DNA from: Streptomyces sp. B93
GTDB lineage: Bacteria > Actinomycetota > Actinomycetes > Streptomycetales > Streptomycetaceae
Length of the DNA stretch: 48,993 nt
Direction of reading: 5' to 3'
Assembly: GCF_018070565.1 (NCBI RefSeq)
Contig: NZ_JAGPXL010000048.1
Location: 1-48,993, forward strand
Position numbers and translations under genes: made by a program. The notes under the pieces are model-generated. The model was not told the DNA's origin. It saw nothing but the letters and a program-made list of their open reading frames with translations, and did no database searches. Positions 8,341-19,122 of this stretch are shown here, piece after piece (position 1 is the stretch's first letter; every line of letters begins with the position of its first letter).

Positions 8341-9021
8341 GTGAGAAGCAGCGGCGACGGTACGGCTGGGGGTGCCCACGGACGCAGTCCGGGGGGAAAC
8401 GGTCCGTACCCTCCCTCAAGCTCTCGGCTCCGCCCGGGCGGGGGATATCCCCAGGTCAGGGCGGCCGATCACGCTGTGCAGCGCCCGGCGGCCGTGCCCG
8501 TCGGCGGAGGGGCGGCGTCCATGGCGACCGAAGAGATCGGCTATCGGGGTCCGACGGCGTGTGCCGCTGCCGGCATCACCTATCGGCAGCTGGACTACTG
8601 GGCCCGTACGGGGCTCGTCGAGCCGAGCGTGCGGCCCGCGCACGGATCGGGGACGCAGCGGCTGTACAGCTTCCGGGACGTCGTCGTCCTGAAGATCGTC
8701 AAGCGGTTCCTGGACACCGGGGTGTCGCTTCAGAACATCCGTAGCGCGGTGCAGCATCTGCGGGAGCGCGGGTTCCGGGACCTTGAGCGGATGACGCTGA
8801 TGAGCGACGGTGCCACGGTGTACGAGTGCACCTCGCCCGATGAGGTCCACGCGCTGCTCCAAGGGGGCCAGGGGATCTTCGGGATCGCCGTGGGTGTGGT
8901 GTGGCGGGACGTCGACAGCGCGCTGTCGCAGCTGCACGGGGAGCGGGTCGACACCGGGGAGACGCTGGTCGGGCACAACCCGGCGGACGAGCTGGCTCGG
9001 CGGCGTAACCGGGCGGTGTGA
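8341..9021 (+). CDS. MerR-family regulator, Rv1830 (ResR/McdR) type
   Basis: 226 residues. GTG 8341 was chosen because GGAGG (8331-8335) precedes it by 5 nt. About 60 residues of Gly/Pro-rich disordered sequence come first, then a MerR HTH (about 62-135): YRGPTACAAAGITYRQLDYW, GLVEPSVR, QRLYSFRDVVVLKIVKRFLD, and a C-terminal helix plus a small beta domain. Known: the mycobacterial orthologue at this position controls growth and cell-division timing. The missing cysteines and the context place it with that protein and not with metal or redox sensors. A good TTGACG/TACCGT promoter lies directly upstream, so it can be expressed apart from the DUF151 gene. Confidence 0.85.
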   Translation: MRSSGDGTAGGAHGRSPGGNGPYPPSSSRLRPGGGYPQVRAADHAVQRPAAVPVGGGAASMATEEIGYRGPTACAAAGITYRQLDYWARTGLVEPSVRPAHGSGTQRLYSFRDVVVLKIVKRFLDTGVSLQNIRSAVQHLRERGFRDLERMTLMSDGATVYECTSPDEVHALLQGGQGIFGIAVGVVWRDVDSALSQLHGERVDTGETLVGHNPADELARRRNRAV

Positions 9022-9078
9022 GGCGGCGCCGCGGGGCGGCCGTGGGCGTTGTCAGTGGTGTGAGGCAGCATCGGAGAT

Positions 9079-10488
9079 GTGAGAGCCGCGCCCACGATCC
9101 TGCATCTCGACATGGATGCCTTCTTCGCCTCGGTGGAGCAGGCGTCCAAGCCGAGCCTGCGCGGGAAGGCCGTCATCGTGGGTGGGCTGGGACCGCGGGG
9201 GGTCGTCGCCACTGCGTCGTACGAGGCGCGGGCCTTCGGGGTGCACTCGGCGATGCCGATGGCCCAGGCGCGGCGGCTCGCGCCGAATGCCGCGTATCTG
9301 GTGCCGCGGTTCCAGCTGTACCGGACGATCAGCGAGCAGGTCATGGGGCTGTTGCGGGAGCTGTCGCCGTTGGTGGAGCCGCTCAGTCTGGATGAGGCGT
9401 TCGTCGATCTGGAGGCCGCGGGCGCGGCGTGGGACGAGACGTCTGCGCGGCTGGTGGGGGGTGGGCTGCGGGCGGACATCCGGCGGGTCACGGGGCTTAC
9501 GGGGTCGGTGGGGCTCGCGGCTTCGAAGATGCTGGCGAAGATCGCCTCCGAGCAGGCGAAGCCGGATGGGCTTGTGGTGATCGAGCCTGGTACGGAGCGG
9601 GCTTTGTTGGCGCCCATGTCCGTGCGGACGTTGCCAGGGGTGGGGCCTGCGACCGGGGACCATCTGCGGCGGGCCGGGATCACGACGGTGGGGGAGATGG
9701 CCGAGGCCGGGGAGGACGAACTGGTCCGGCTGTTGGGGAAGGCGCATGGGCATGCGCTGTACGCCATGGCGTTGGCTCGGGACGAGCGGTCGGTGGTGGC
9801 TGAGCGGGAGACGAAGTCCGTGTCCGTCGAGGACACGTATGACGTGGACATCCATGACCGGGTGCGGGTGGGGGTGGAGGTTCAGCGGCTGGCGGAGCGT
9901 TGTGTGCGGCGGTTGCGGGGGGCCGGGTTGTCGGGGCGGACGATCGTGCTCAAGGTGCGGCGGTACGACTTTTCGACGCTGACGCGGTCGGAGACGTTGC
10001 GGGGGCCCACGGACGATCCGGCGGTGGTGCGGGAGGCGGCGGCTCGGTTGTTGGAGTCGGTGGACACGACCGGGGGTGTGCGGTTGTTGGGGGTTGGGGT
10101 GAGTGGGCTTGCCGATTACACGCAGGAGGATCTGTTTGCGCAGGCTGCGGGGGAGGGGGGTGGCGGTCTTGGTCTCGGGGAGGGGGACGGGGATGGAGAG
10201 GGGGCCGGTGCGGGTGATGTGGAGGGCGTGGTTGAGGCTGCCGTTGGGGAGCGGCGGTGGGTGCCGGGGCGGGATGTGCGGCATGCCGTGTATGGGCATG
10301 GGTGGGTGCAGGGGAGTGGGGTGGGGCGGGTGACTGTGCGGTTTGAGACGCCGGGGTCGTTGCCTGGGCGGGTGCGCACGTTTCTCGTCGATGATCCGGA
10401 GCTGGTGGAGGCGGACCCGTTGCCGTTGGTTGCGGAGGGGTGTGGTGGGGCCGGGGGTGCGGGGGCCGTGGGCGGGGTTCTTGCGTGA
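9079..10488 (+). CDS. dinB: DNA polymerase IV (Y-family, DinB)
   Basis: 469 residues; translesion polymerase. The catalytic carboxylates are visible: Asp in LHLDMDAFFASVEQ (about 9-22) and SLDEAFVD (about 104-111). The helix-hairpin-helix LPGVGPATGDHLRRAG and the little-finger domain follow. QEDLF (about 353-357) fits a beta-clamp-binding motif. After an acidic Gly-rich linker there is a further small domain of about 65 residues (WVPGRDVRHAVYGHGW) seen in actinobacterial DinB proteins. GTG 9079 has only a weak GGAG 2 nt away. The 3' half is unusually G-rich on the coding strand, with GGG and TTG codons. It is an insertion in the mycobacterial-like gene order. Confidence 0.94.
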   Translation: MRAAPTILHLDMDAFFASVEQASKPSLRGKAVIVGGLGPRGVVATASYEARAFGVHSAMPMAQARRLAPNAAYLVPRFQLYRTISEQVMGLLRELSPLVEPLSLDEAFVDLEAAGAAWDETSARLVGGGLRADIRRVTGLTGSVGLAASKMLAKIASEQAKPDGLVVIEPGTERALLAPMSVRTLPGVGPATGDHLRRAGITTVGEMAEAGEDELVRLLGKAHGHALYAMALARDERSVVAERETKSVSVEDTYDVDIHDRVRVGVEVQRLAERCVRRLRGAGLSGRTIVLKVRRYDFSTLTRSETLRGPTDDPAVVREAAARLLESVDTTGGVRLLGVGVSGLADYTQEDLFAQAAGEGGGGLGLGEGDGDGEGAGAGDVEGVVEAAVGERRWVPGRDVRHAVYGHGWVQGSGVGRVTVRFETPGSLPGRVRTFLVDDPELVEADPLPLVAEGCGGAGGAGAVGGVLA

Positions 10489-10510
10489 CCGTGGGTTCGT
10501 GCTGGGCCGG

Positions 10511-10555
10511 GGTGGGTGCGCAGCCCGGCGCGGCGGGGTGCCGCTGCGCCCACCC
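10511..10555. terminator. Bidirectional hairpin between dinB and the PRC-barrel gene
   Basis: GGTGGGTGCGCAGC (10511-10524) pairs with GCTGCGCCCACC (10543-10554) with one bulged base. It lies in the 116-bp gap between two converging genes. Confidence 0.6.
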
Positions 10556-10604
10556 GTGCCGCCCCAGCGGCACGACCGCCCGCAGCTACGGCGGCATGGT
10601 GGGG

Positions 10605-10952
10605 TTATGTGGCGTCTGCGTCTTCTGTGGGAGTCGGGGGTGTGACGTCCAGGCCGTAGTGGTGGTAGAGCTGGAGTTCCTGTTCGGGGGAGAGGTGGCG
10701 GCCTACGCCGAAGTCGGGGGCGTCCTTGATGAGGGCGCGGTCGAAGGGGATGTGCAGGGTGCCTTCGACGAGTTCGCTGGGTTCGAGGGGGACGAAGGCG
10801 TCTCTGCTGAAGAGGCCGGTGCGTATGGCGGCCCACTCGGGGACGCCGGTGGCGTCGTCGAGGTAGACCTCGTCGATGGTGCCGATCTTGACGCCTTCGC
10901 GGTCGAACGCCTTGCGGCCGATCAGGTTGCGCGGATCGATGTCGGTCTGCAC
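10605..10952 (-). CDS. PRC-barrel domain protein
   Basis: 115 residues. The PRC-barrel core spans about 8-70: NLIGRKAFDREGVKIGTIDE, EWAAIRTGLFS and AFVPLEPSEL. The last 45 residues are helical and acidic (LSPEQELQLYHHYGLD). GTG at 10952 has GGAGG with a 4-nt spacer. PRC barrels are small beta folds found in RimM, photosynthetic reaction centres and many stress-induced Streptomyces proteins; a role in binding a partner is likely but the target is unknown. It is convergent with dinB, and its start faces the gcvP riboswitch region, so the 425-bp gap must hold both promoters. Confidence 0.82.
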   Translation of the reverse strand: MQTDIDPRNLIGRKAFDREGVKIGTIDEVYLDDATGVPEWAAIRTGLFSRDAFVPLEPSELVEGTLHIPFDRALIKDAPDFGVGRHLSPEQELQLYHHYGLDVTPPTPTEDADAT

Positions 10953-11107
10953 GGGCCCTCCAACTGGTCGCAAGTCATCCGTTACGGTTTGGCTCGTAGC
11001 GGTTTGTAGCGGTTTGTGCTCGACTACTACGAAAGAGCACATTGGAGGTGGCGGCCACTCGAAGGACCGGGTCTTGTGTGCGCTGGTACGCTGGCAAACG
11101 GCTGCTG

Positions 11108-11315
11108 ACCCCGTGCGGGAGAGTCCTCCAGACACCATCGGAGGCGCCGAAGGAGCAAATCCTCCCCGGAATCTCTCAGGCCCACGTACCGCACGGACGA
11201 GGTCACTCTGGAAAGCAGGGCGGGTGTCGACGGCGTCCGCTCTCACCGACGGTGAAAGCCGGAGGCCCGAAGGGTGTCCGGTGAAGCTCTCAGGTTGAGA
11301 TGACAGAGGGGGAGG
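11108..11315 (+). promoter_or_regulatory. Tandem glycine riboswitch
   Basis: Two glycine aptamers in series. Aptamer 1 (about 11111-11196) has GCGGGAGAGTCC, GCGCCGAAGGAGCAA and AATCTCTCAGG. Aptamer 2 (about 11201-11315) has CACTCTGGAAAGC, GCCCGAAGGG, AGCTCTCAGG and CAGAGGGGG; its P1 helix is CTCTG (11206-11210) with CAGAG (11304-11308). The short linker and two similar cores are the known cooperative glycine architecture. It lies 63-270 nt before gcvP and should switch gcvP on when glycine is high. GGAGGCC (11311-11317) could pair with GGCCTCC (11369-11375), which overlaps the ribosome-binding site. Confidence 0.93.
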
Positions 11316-11377
11316 CCGTCGGGACATCTGTGTCGTGGTGTCCCTCGAAGGTCGTGTCAGACCATGGAGGCCTCCGT

Positions 11378-14263
<2,886 letters not shown>

Positions 14264-14315
14264 GGTTCTGGTCGGCGGGGGACCGTGCGTCGTCGGCTGC
14301 GGGTCTGCCGTGGCC

Positions 14316-14337
14316 GGGCGCGCGGTTCCCCGCGCCC
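14316..14337. repeat. Dispersed Streptomyces intergenic hairpin element
   Basis: GGGCGCG (14316-14322) and CGCGCCC (14331-14337) flank GCGGTTCCCC. This GCGCG-GTTCCCC-GCGCCCC motif recurs between genes across Streptomyces genomes. Here it lies between the converging gcvP and modA genes, where it could also serve as a terminator. Confidence 0.6.
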
Positions 14338-14347
14338 CCAAGGAGCG

Positions 14348-15172
14348 TCAGGGGGCCAGGTAGCCCGCGTCCGTGAGGATCTTGCGGCCGTCGGGGAAGC
14401 GGACGAAGTCGACGAAGGCCTGGGCCGCCTCGGCGTGGGGGGCGTGCTTGAGCCGGGCTATCGGGAGGTTGTCGATGGCCGGGGCCGACTCCGGGAACGT
14501 CAGGCCGACGACCGTGCCCCCGGACGCCCGGATGTCGGTGCGGTGGACCAGGGCCGCGTCCGCCTCTCTCCGCCGGACCTCGGCCAGGGCGCGCTCGCCG
14601 TCCGGTGCGTAGGTCGGCTGGGCGACGGTGACGCCGTTCGGGGTGAGGATCCGCTGGGCGGCGGCGCCGCAGGGCGCGGTCTCGTCGCAGAGCGCGACCT
14701 TCACGCCGGGCCTGGCGAGGTCCGCCAGCGAGACTATGCCCTGAGGGTTGCCCGGCAGCGTGGCGATCTGTATCTCGTTGCGGACGAACGTCGCGGGCGG
14801 GCCCGCCGTGAGGTCCTGGTCGGTGAGGGTCTCCATGGTGCCGGGACCCGTGGCGGCGAAGACGTCGGCCGGGGCGCCGCCGGTGATGCTCGTGGCGAGG
14901 CCGGCGCTGTCGCCGTAGCGGAAGGTGACCTCGGCGCCCGGGTTCCGCTTCTCGAACTCCGCGCCCAGCTTGCCGAAGGGCTCCCGGAGGGAGTCGGCGG
15001 CGAAGACGGTGACCGGGCCCGAGACCCGCACCGTCGTCTGCGGGACGAACCCCGAGTCGAGCGGCGGCGGGGCGGTGCAGGCGGCCAGGAGCAGCAGGGC
15101 GGAGACGCCGACCGTGCGCGCCGCGAGGGTGCGGCGGGGCAGGCGTGTTCGGCGTGCGGGGCGGTGGGTCAC
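14348..15172 (-). CDS. modA: Molybdate ABC transporter substrate-binding lipoprotein
   Basis: 274 residues, exported. A basic N-terminus is followed by a hydrophobic core and the lipobox LLAAC (Cys at about 32). The ModA fold is shown by VTVFAADSLREPFGKLG, FRYGDSAGLATSI and GAPADVFAATG; the paired cysteines in ALCDETAPCGAAA and the late DALVHRTDI-like segment (AALVHRTDI) are typical. It binds molybdate or tungstate outside the membrane. It lies 53 nt after the HTH-TOBE regulator gene on the same strand. The permease (modB) and ATPase (modC) that normally follow are absent: the next gene is the converging gcvP. Confidence 0.9.
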   Translation of the reverse strand: MTHRPARRTRLPRRTLAARTVGVSALLLLAACTAPPPLDSGFVPQTTVRVSGPVTVFAADSLREPFGKLGAEFEKRNPGAEVTFRYGDSAGLATSITGGAPADVFAATGPGTMETLTDQDLTAGPPATFVRNEIQIATLPGNPQGIVSLADLARPGVKVALCDETAPCGAAAQRILTPNGVTVAQPTYAPDGERALAEVRRREADAALVHRTDIRASGGTVVGLTFPESAPAIDNLPIARLKHAPHAEAAQAFVDFVRFPDGRKILTDAGYLAP

Positions 15173-15225
15173 AGGGGCCTCGATCGGTGTCCGGGCTGGA
15201 CGGGCGGGTCCGTCCGATCCGCGCG

Positions 15226-15621
15226 TCAGGCGCGGTCGATGTGTACGTTTGTCGACTTCACGCGGGCGGTGGCGGCGGTGCCGACCTCCAGACCCAGCTC
15301 CTCGACCGCCTCACGGGTGAGGAGGGAGACCAGCCGGTGCGGGCCCGCCTGGATCTCGACCTGGGCGGCGACATCGCCGAGCTTGATCGCGGTGACGATG
15401 CCGGGGAAGGCGTTGCGTGCCGAAGTGTACGGCGTGTCCTCGTCGGCGCTGTCGGCCCTGGCGAGTTCGACGGAGAACGCGGCGAGGTCCCGTCCGTCGA
15501 TGAACCGCCGCCCGTTGTCGTCCCGGTGGGTGGGCACCCGGCCCGCGTCCGCCCAGCGGCGTGCCGTGTCGGGACTGACACCCAGCAGACGGGCGGCCTG
15601 GCCGATTGTGTAGGACTGCAT
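15226..15621 (-). CDS. Excisionase-type HTH plus TOBE (molybdate-binding) regulator
   Basis: 131 residues from ATG 15621; GTG 15630 is also possible, and neither has a clear ribosome site. Residues about 1-48 form a MerR/excisionase-like helix-turn-helix: YTIGQAARLLGVSPDTARRW and DGRDLAAFSVE. Residues about 65-130 form a TOBE/Mop fold: RNAFPGIVTAIKLGDVAAQV, VSLLTREAVEELGL, ARVKSTNVHI. Mop domains bind oxyanions such as molybdate, so this is probably the molybdate-responsive regulator of the modA unit. The 53-nt gap to modA on the same strand supports co-transcription. Confidence 0.85.
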   Translation of the reverse strand: MQSYTIGQAARLLGVSPDTARRWADAGRVPTHRDDNGRRFIDGRDLAAFSVELARADSADEDTPYTSARNAFPGIVTAIKLGDVAAQVEIQAGPHRLVSLLTREAVEELGLEVGTAATARVKSTNVHIDRA

Positions 15622-15814
15622 GGCGGTCACGATAAGGCGGCCGGTGAGCCGTCGGGGAGGCGGGGCGGGTGTGCGGCGGGCCGCTCGCGGGGGTACGGGA
15701 CCCGCTACGCGCAGTGACCGGCCTCGGACACGCGTCGGGGCCGGTTCGCGGTGGTTCTCCGCGGGCCGGCCCCCTCAGGATCCCGGGCGGTGCGGCGTAC
15801 CCGCCCGGTGGTGT

Positions 15815-16012
15815 TCAGGCTGCCGTCATCACCTGGAGCGGACGGTGCGGGTCGATGATGCGGCCGTCCGGCAGCAGCTCACCGGTGTCCTCGAAAAGCA
15901 CGACTCCGTTGCACAGCAGGCTCCAGCCCTGTTCCGGGTGGTGCGCCACGAGGCGGGCGGACTCCCGGTCGGCGGACTCGGCTGACGGGCACGGTGGCTG
16001 GTGCTGGCACAT
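15815..16012 (-). CDS. DUF5999 family small protein
   Basis: 65 residues from ATG 16012, starting MCQHQPPCPSAESADRESAR; ATG 16060 would add 16 residues. The core VAHHPEQGWSLLCNGVVLFE and the acidic DTGELLPDG match a small Streptomyces family that I recall as DUF5999. Cysteines at 2, 8 and 34 with His3 could bind a metal. The function is unknown. It is a monocistronic gene with a 180-bp non-coding stretch downstream. Confidence 0.75.
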   Translation of the reverse strand: MCQHQPPCPSAESADRESARLVAHHPEQGWSLLCNGVVLFEDTGELLPDGRIIDPHRPLQVMTAA

Positions 16013-16325
16013 GGGTGGGGTCTCTCGGTCTGGTGTGAGGTGTGCGATGGATTCGTTCATGGCCGCCCCCGTTGAATAAGTCGGTCGGAACCCAGTGTTG
16101 CCCTACCGGCGGCGATCCGCAGGCATTTCGCGGCACCGCTTCTCACAGGTTCAGGACGCGTCACCCACGCGGACGGTTCATCCCAACTGCACGGTCACTT
16201 CGGGTGGTTCGCCGTGGCCGGATGGGGCTAGTCATATCGCCGCCCTGACGCCGTACCCCGCCGTCGGGCCCGGTGGGGGCGCGGCGGCGGGGTACGGCGT
16301 CGGCTTCGGTTGACCGCGGTCGGCT
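16013..16325. other. 313-bp non-coding stretch
   Basis: The left part (16013-16240) should hold the promoter for the DUF5999 gene; I see no clear -35/-10 pair. The right part holds the 17-bp terminator described separately. Confidence 0.6.
16247..16301 (-). terminator. Strong hairpin terminator after the hypothetical gene at 16326
   Basis: Arms GACGCCGTACCCCGCCG (16247-16263) and CGGCGGGGTACGGCGTC (16285-16301) are a perfect 17-bp inverted repeat with a 21-nt loop. It starts 25 nt after the stop of the minus-strand gene. Confidence 0.8.
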
Positions 16326-16910
16326 TCAGGCGGGCGAGCCGAGCAGCGGGGTGGGTGTCGCCCGGTGGGTGAGCACCGGGAGCAGGTCGGCGACGCGGTG
16401 CGGGCGGTGGGCCGCGATGCCGGGCGGGGCGGGGGCGAGCGGCACCAGCAGGTCGGCGGCGGCGGGATGGCCGGCGGCGCCGTCCGCGGCGCAGTCGCCG
16501 TGCAGCCACAGGGCGAGCATGTACAGGCCGGGCAGGGACAGCAGCCGCGGCTGGTACGGCTGCGGCAGGGTCTCCGCCTGGCGCAGCGCGCGCTCGGTGG
16601 AGGCGACGTAGGGGCCCTCGAAGAAGCGTGAGAAGGCCCAGCCGTCGGGGGTCAGCATGGCTTCCGCGGCGGCCAGGGCGCGGTCGCCGGAGCGGATCAT
16701 GAAGCGCCAGCCGGCGAGCCGGGTGGCGGGCGTGCCTTTCGCGGAGATCCGGTCCAGTACGTGGACCGGAAGCGGCAGTTCTGGTGTCGCGGGGCCCTGG
16801 GCGGTGCGCAGGGAGGGCGTACGTGCCTCACGCACGGCGGTGGGGGAACCGAGTGCCGTGAGGACGGTGCGGAGCGCGGGCGCGGGAGCCTCGGGGACAT
16901 GCAGCGGCAT
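16326..16910 (-). CDS. Hypothetical Streptomyces protein
   Basis: 194 residues. ATG 16910 follows GAGAGGCGACCCACC. No signal peptide or membrane span. The middle has LDRISAKGTPATRLAGWRFM and AEAMLTPDGWAFSRFFEGPY, and the end is proline- and leucine-rich (PALAPAPPG-type composition). Trp, Arg and Phe are conserved-looking in the centre, and the gene has the third-position GC of a real gene with its own terminator. I do not recognise a family. It resembles uncharacterised Streptomyces proteins of about this length; a cytosolic protein is most likely. Confidence 0.72.
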   Translation of the reverse strand: MPLHVPEAPAPALRTVLTALGSPTAVREARTPSLRTAQGPATPELPLPVHVLDRISAKGTPATRLAGWRFMIRSGDRALAAAEAMLTPDGWAFSRFFEGPYVASTERALRQAETLPQPYQPRLLSLPGLYMLALWLHGDCAADGAAGHPAAADLLVPLAPAPPGIAAHRPHRVADLLPVLTHRATPTPLLGSPA

Positions 16911-17449
16911 GGTGGGTCGCCTCTCATTCGACAGGCACGGTGGAGCGAGGTGGCGGGGCGGACGGCGCTGTCAGCTCACCAGGTCAGGGAGGCAGGGGCC
17001 GGGGTCGGGGGAAGTGCGGGATGGGTGCGGTCCGCCGTACCACTGATCGGCGGCAGGACTCCGTGACCGCGGGCGCCAACCTTCTGCCTTGTTCGCGGAG
17101 TTTATACGACACGTGTTCAGGCTGTGTTTCGTCTAGTCGTTTCCGCCGAGTATGGCAAGGGTTCATTCGGTCGGCGATACGCGGAAAACTTCCCGTTTCC
17201 GGGGCCGTCGTACCGCGCTGACCTCGGGATTCTTCGCCGCTGCGGTAGGCTAATTCTCATCGGCGTTTTTCACGAGGTTCGGGGGGCCGGAAAATTCATC
17301 GGGCAACTTGCCGGATGAATGTGCCACCGTTCGTCCCGGGCCCGCGAGGACCACAGTAGCGCGCCGGACGATCGGCGGGGGACGTTATCGATCGCCTCGG
17401 CGGGGCATCATCCACCCTGACCCGGACACCGTGCGAGGAGGGACGCCCC
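16911..17449. other. 539-bp non-coding stretch of lower GC
   Basis: No open frame here looks like a gene. The stretch is more AT-rich than its surroundings (17090-17320), includes TTTATACGACACGTGTTC, and carries a 27-bp near-palindrome. It must hold the promoters for the diverging genes at 16910 and 17450. A TAGGCTAAT near 17246 could be a -10 region, but no matching -35 is evident. Confidence 0.55.
17294..17320. repeat. 27-bp near-perfect inverted repeat
   Basis: ATTCATCGGGCAA (17294-17306), one central C, then TTGCCGGATGAAT (17308-17320): 12 of 13 positions pair. With almost no loop, it is better suited as a protein-binding operator than as a terminator. It lies 130 bp before the ligase-like gene. 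Confidence 0.6.
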
Positions 17450-18967
17450 ATGGGGGAGAAGGTCGTGGCGGGCGCGTTCGACCTGTCCGATCGGCAGCGC
17501 TACCGCGACAGGCTCCGGCGATGCCTCGACGGACTCGGCCGGCTGCTGGAGCACGGACGGTTCGACCGGCCCAGGAATCTCATGGGTCTGGAGATCGAAT
17601 TGAATCTGGTCGGGCCCGACGGCATGCCGAAAATGTTGAATGCGCAAGTCCTGGAACGGATCGCCAGCCGGGACTTCCAAACAGAACTCGCCATGTTCAA
17701 TCTGGAAGTGAACATAGCTCCACATCGATTGGGTGGTCGGGTATTCGATCAGCTCGCGGAGGAACTCCGTACGTCACTGGCATATGCCGACCGAAAAGCG
17801 GGGGAGCTGGCCGCGGGAATCGCGATGATCGGCATTCTGCCCACCCTCGACCGCGATGACCTGGTCTCCTCCAACCTCTCCGACGTCGACCGCTACACCC
17901 TGCTCAACGACCAGATAGTCGCCGCCCGCGGCGAGGACTTCGCCCTGGACATCGCGGGCGTCGAACGCCTCACCTGCACCTCGAAGTCCATCGCCCCCGA
18001 GGCCGCCTGCACCTCCGTGCAGCTTCACCTCCAGGTCACTCCGGACCGGTTCGCCGACGTGTGGAACGCGGCGCAGGTGGCCTCCGCCGCGCAGATCGCC
18101 GTCGGGGCCAACTCGCCCTTCCTCTTCGGCCGTGAGCTGTGGCGGGAGTCGAGGCCGCCGCTGTTCCAGCAGTCCACCGACACCCGCCCGCCGGAGCTAC
18201 AGGCCCAGGGCGTACGGCCGCGCACCTGGTTCGGGGAGCGGTGGATCTCCTCGGCGTACGACCTGTTCGAGGAGAACCTGCGCTACTTCCCCGCCCTGCT
18301 GCCGATCTGCGACGACGAGGACCCGCTGGCCGTCATCGACGCGGGCGGTGTCCCGGCCCTGTCCGAGCTGGTGCTGCACAACGGCACCGTCTACCGGTGG
18401 AACCGGCCCGTGTACGGCATCGCCGACGGCGTCCCCCATCTCCGCGTCGAGAACCGGGTCCTGCCCGCCGGGCCCACCATCGTCGACGTCATCGCCAACG
18501 CGGCCTTCTACTACGGGCTGGTGCGGGCCCTCGCCGAGGAGTCCCGGCCGGTGTGGACCCGGCTGCCCTTCGAGGCGGCAGCCGCCAACTTCGACGCCGC
18601 GTGCCGGTACGGCGTCGAGGCCCGCTTCCAGTGGCCCCGGCACGGCCGCCACGGCGGGACGACCGAGGTCGACGCGGTGGACCTGGTGCTCGACGAACTG
18701 CTGCCGCTCGCCGAGGTCGGCCTCGACGCGTGGGGCGTGGAGCCCGCCGACCGCGATCTGTACCTCGGGGTGATCGAGCAGCGCTGCCGGCGCCGGTTCA
18801 ACGGCGCGTCCTGGCAGGTCGCCACCTTCCACCGGGCCCTGGAGGCGGGGCTGTCCCGGGATGTCGCGCTGGCGGCGACCACCCGGCGCTACTGCGAGCT
18901 GATGCACGTGGGGGAGCCGGTGCATGCCTGGCCGGTGGGGCTGCCGGAGCCGGTGCCCCTGGGGTGA
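17450..18967 (+). CDS. Glutamate-cysteine ligase (GCS2) family protein
   Basis: 505 residues. ATG 17450 follows GAGGAGGG. The GCS2 carboxylate-amine ligase signature is visible: GLEIELNLV (about 46-54, metal- and glutamate-binding acids), MFNLEVNIAP (about 82-91), TSVQLHLQV (about 186-194) and HLRVENRVLPAGPT (about 328-341). The family forms gamma-glutamyl amide bonds with ATP. Streptomyces makes mycothiol and ergothioneine, not glutathione, so the amine substrate is unclear; it could be an EgtA-like or another gamma-glutamyl ligase. Odd: codons in about the first 130 residues use more A/T in third position than the rest, as if the gene were mosaic. Confidence 0.82.
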   Translation: MGEKVVAGAFDLSDRQRYRDRLRRCLDGLGRLLEHGRFDRPRNLMGLEIELNLVGPDGMPKMLNAQVLERIASRDFQTELAMFNLEVNIAPHRLGGRVFDQLAEELRTSLAYADRKAGELAAGIAMIGILPTLDRDDLVSSNLSDVDRYTLLNDQIVAARGEDFALDIAGVERLTCTSKSIAPEAACTSVQLHLQVTPDRFADVWNAAQVASAAQIAVGANSPFLFGRELWRESRPPLFQQSTDTRPPELQAQGVRPRTWFGERWISSAYDLFEENLRYFPALLPICDDEDPLAVIDAGGVPALSELVLHNGTVYRWNRPVYGIADGVPHLRVENRVLPAGPTIVDVIANAAFYYGLVRALAEESRPVWTRLPFEAAAANFDAACRYGVEARFQWPRHGRHGGTTEVDAVDLVLDELLPLAEVGLDAWGVEPADRDLYLGVIEQRCRRRFNGASWQVATFHRALEAGLSRDVALAATTRRYCELMHVGEPVHAWPVGLPEPVPLG

Positions 18968-18970
18968 GCG

Positions 18971-19033
18971 CCACCCGGGCCACCCGGGCCACCCGGGCCA
19001 CCCGGGCCACCCGCGCCACCCGGGCCACCGCGA
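18971..19033. repeat. Seven tandem copies of a 9-bp unit
   Basis: The unit CCACCCGGG repeats four times, then CCACCCGCG, CCACCCGGG and CCACCGCGA. It begins 3 nt after the stop codon of the ligase-like gene and lies between genes, so it is probably a slippage-prone minisatellite. Confidence 0.85.
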
Positions 19034-19122
19034 CCATCCGTCGGGGTCGCCCCCCGATTCTGCCGACGCGAGGGCGAGCGGCGAAGATGGGGGCCTGGCG
19101 GACGGTCTGAGCGGAGGCGGGT

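Noticed and set aside
9052..10836. A 594-codon minus-strand frame opposite dinB
   Set aside because: It consists of His/Pro/Arg repeats from the G-rich dinB strand, with no protein features.
10605..10952. Extended start of the PRC-barrel gene up to 11327
   Set aside because: The extra 125 codons run antisense through the riboswitch; GGAGG before GTG 10952 settles the start.
17240..17262. TAGGCTAATTC as half of an iron (DmdR/IdeR) box
   Set aside because: Only one half-site matches and the other half is absent; no iron gene is nearby.
18971..19033. Tandem 9-bp repeats as a possible CRISPR array
   Set aside because: The units are directly adjacent, without spacers, and no cas gene is present.
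18968..19122. Continuation of the ligase-like gene or a Thr-Arg-rich small protein through the 9-bp repeats
   Set aside because: The stop at 18967 is clear, and the repeat translation (Ala-Thr-Arg) has no start with a ribosome site.
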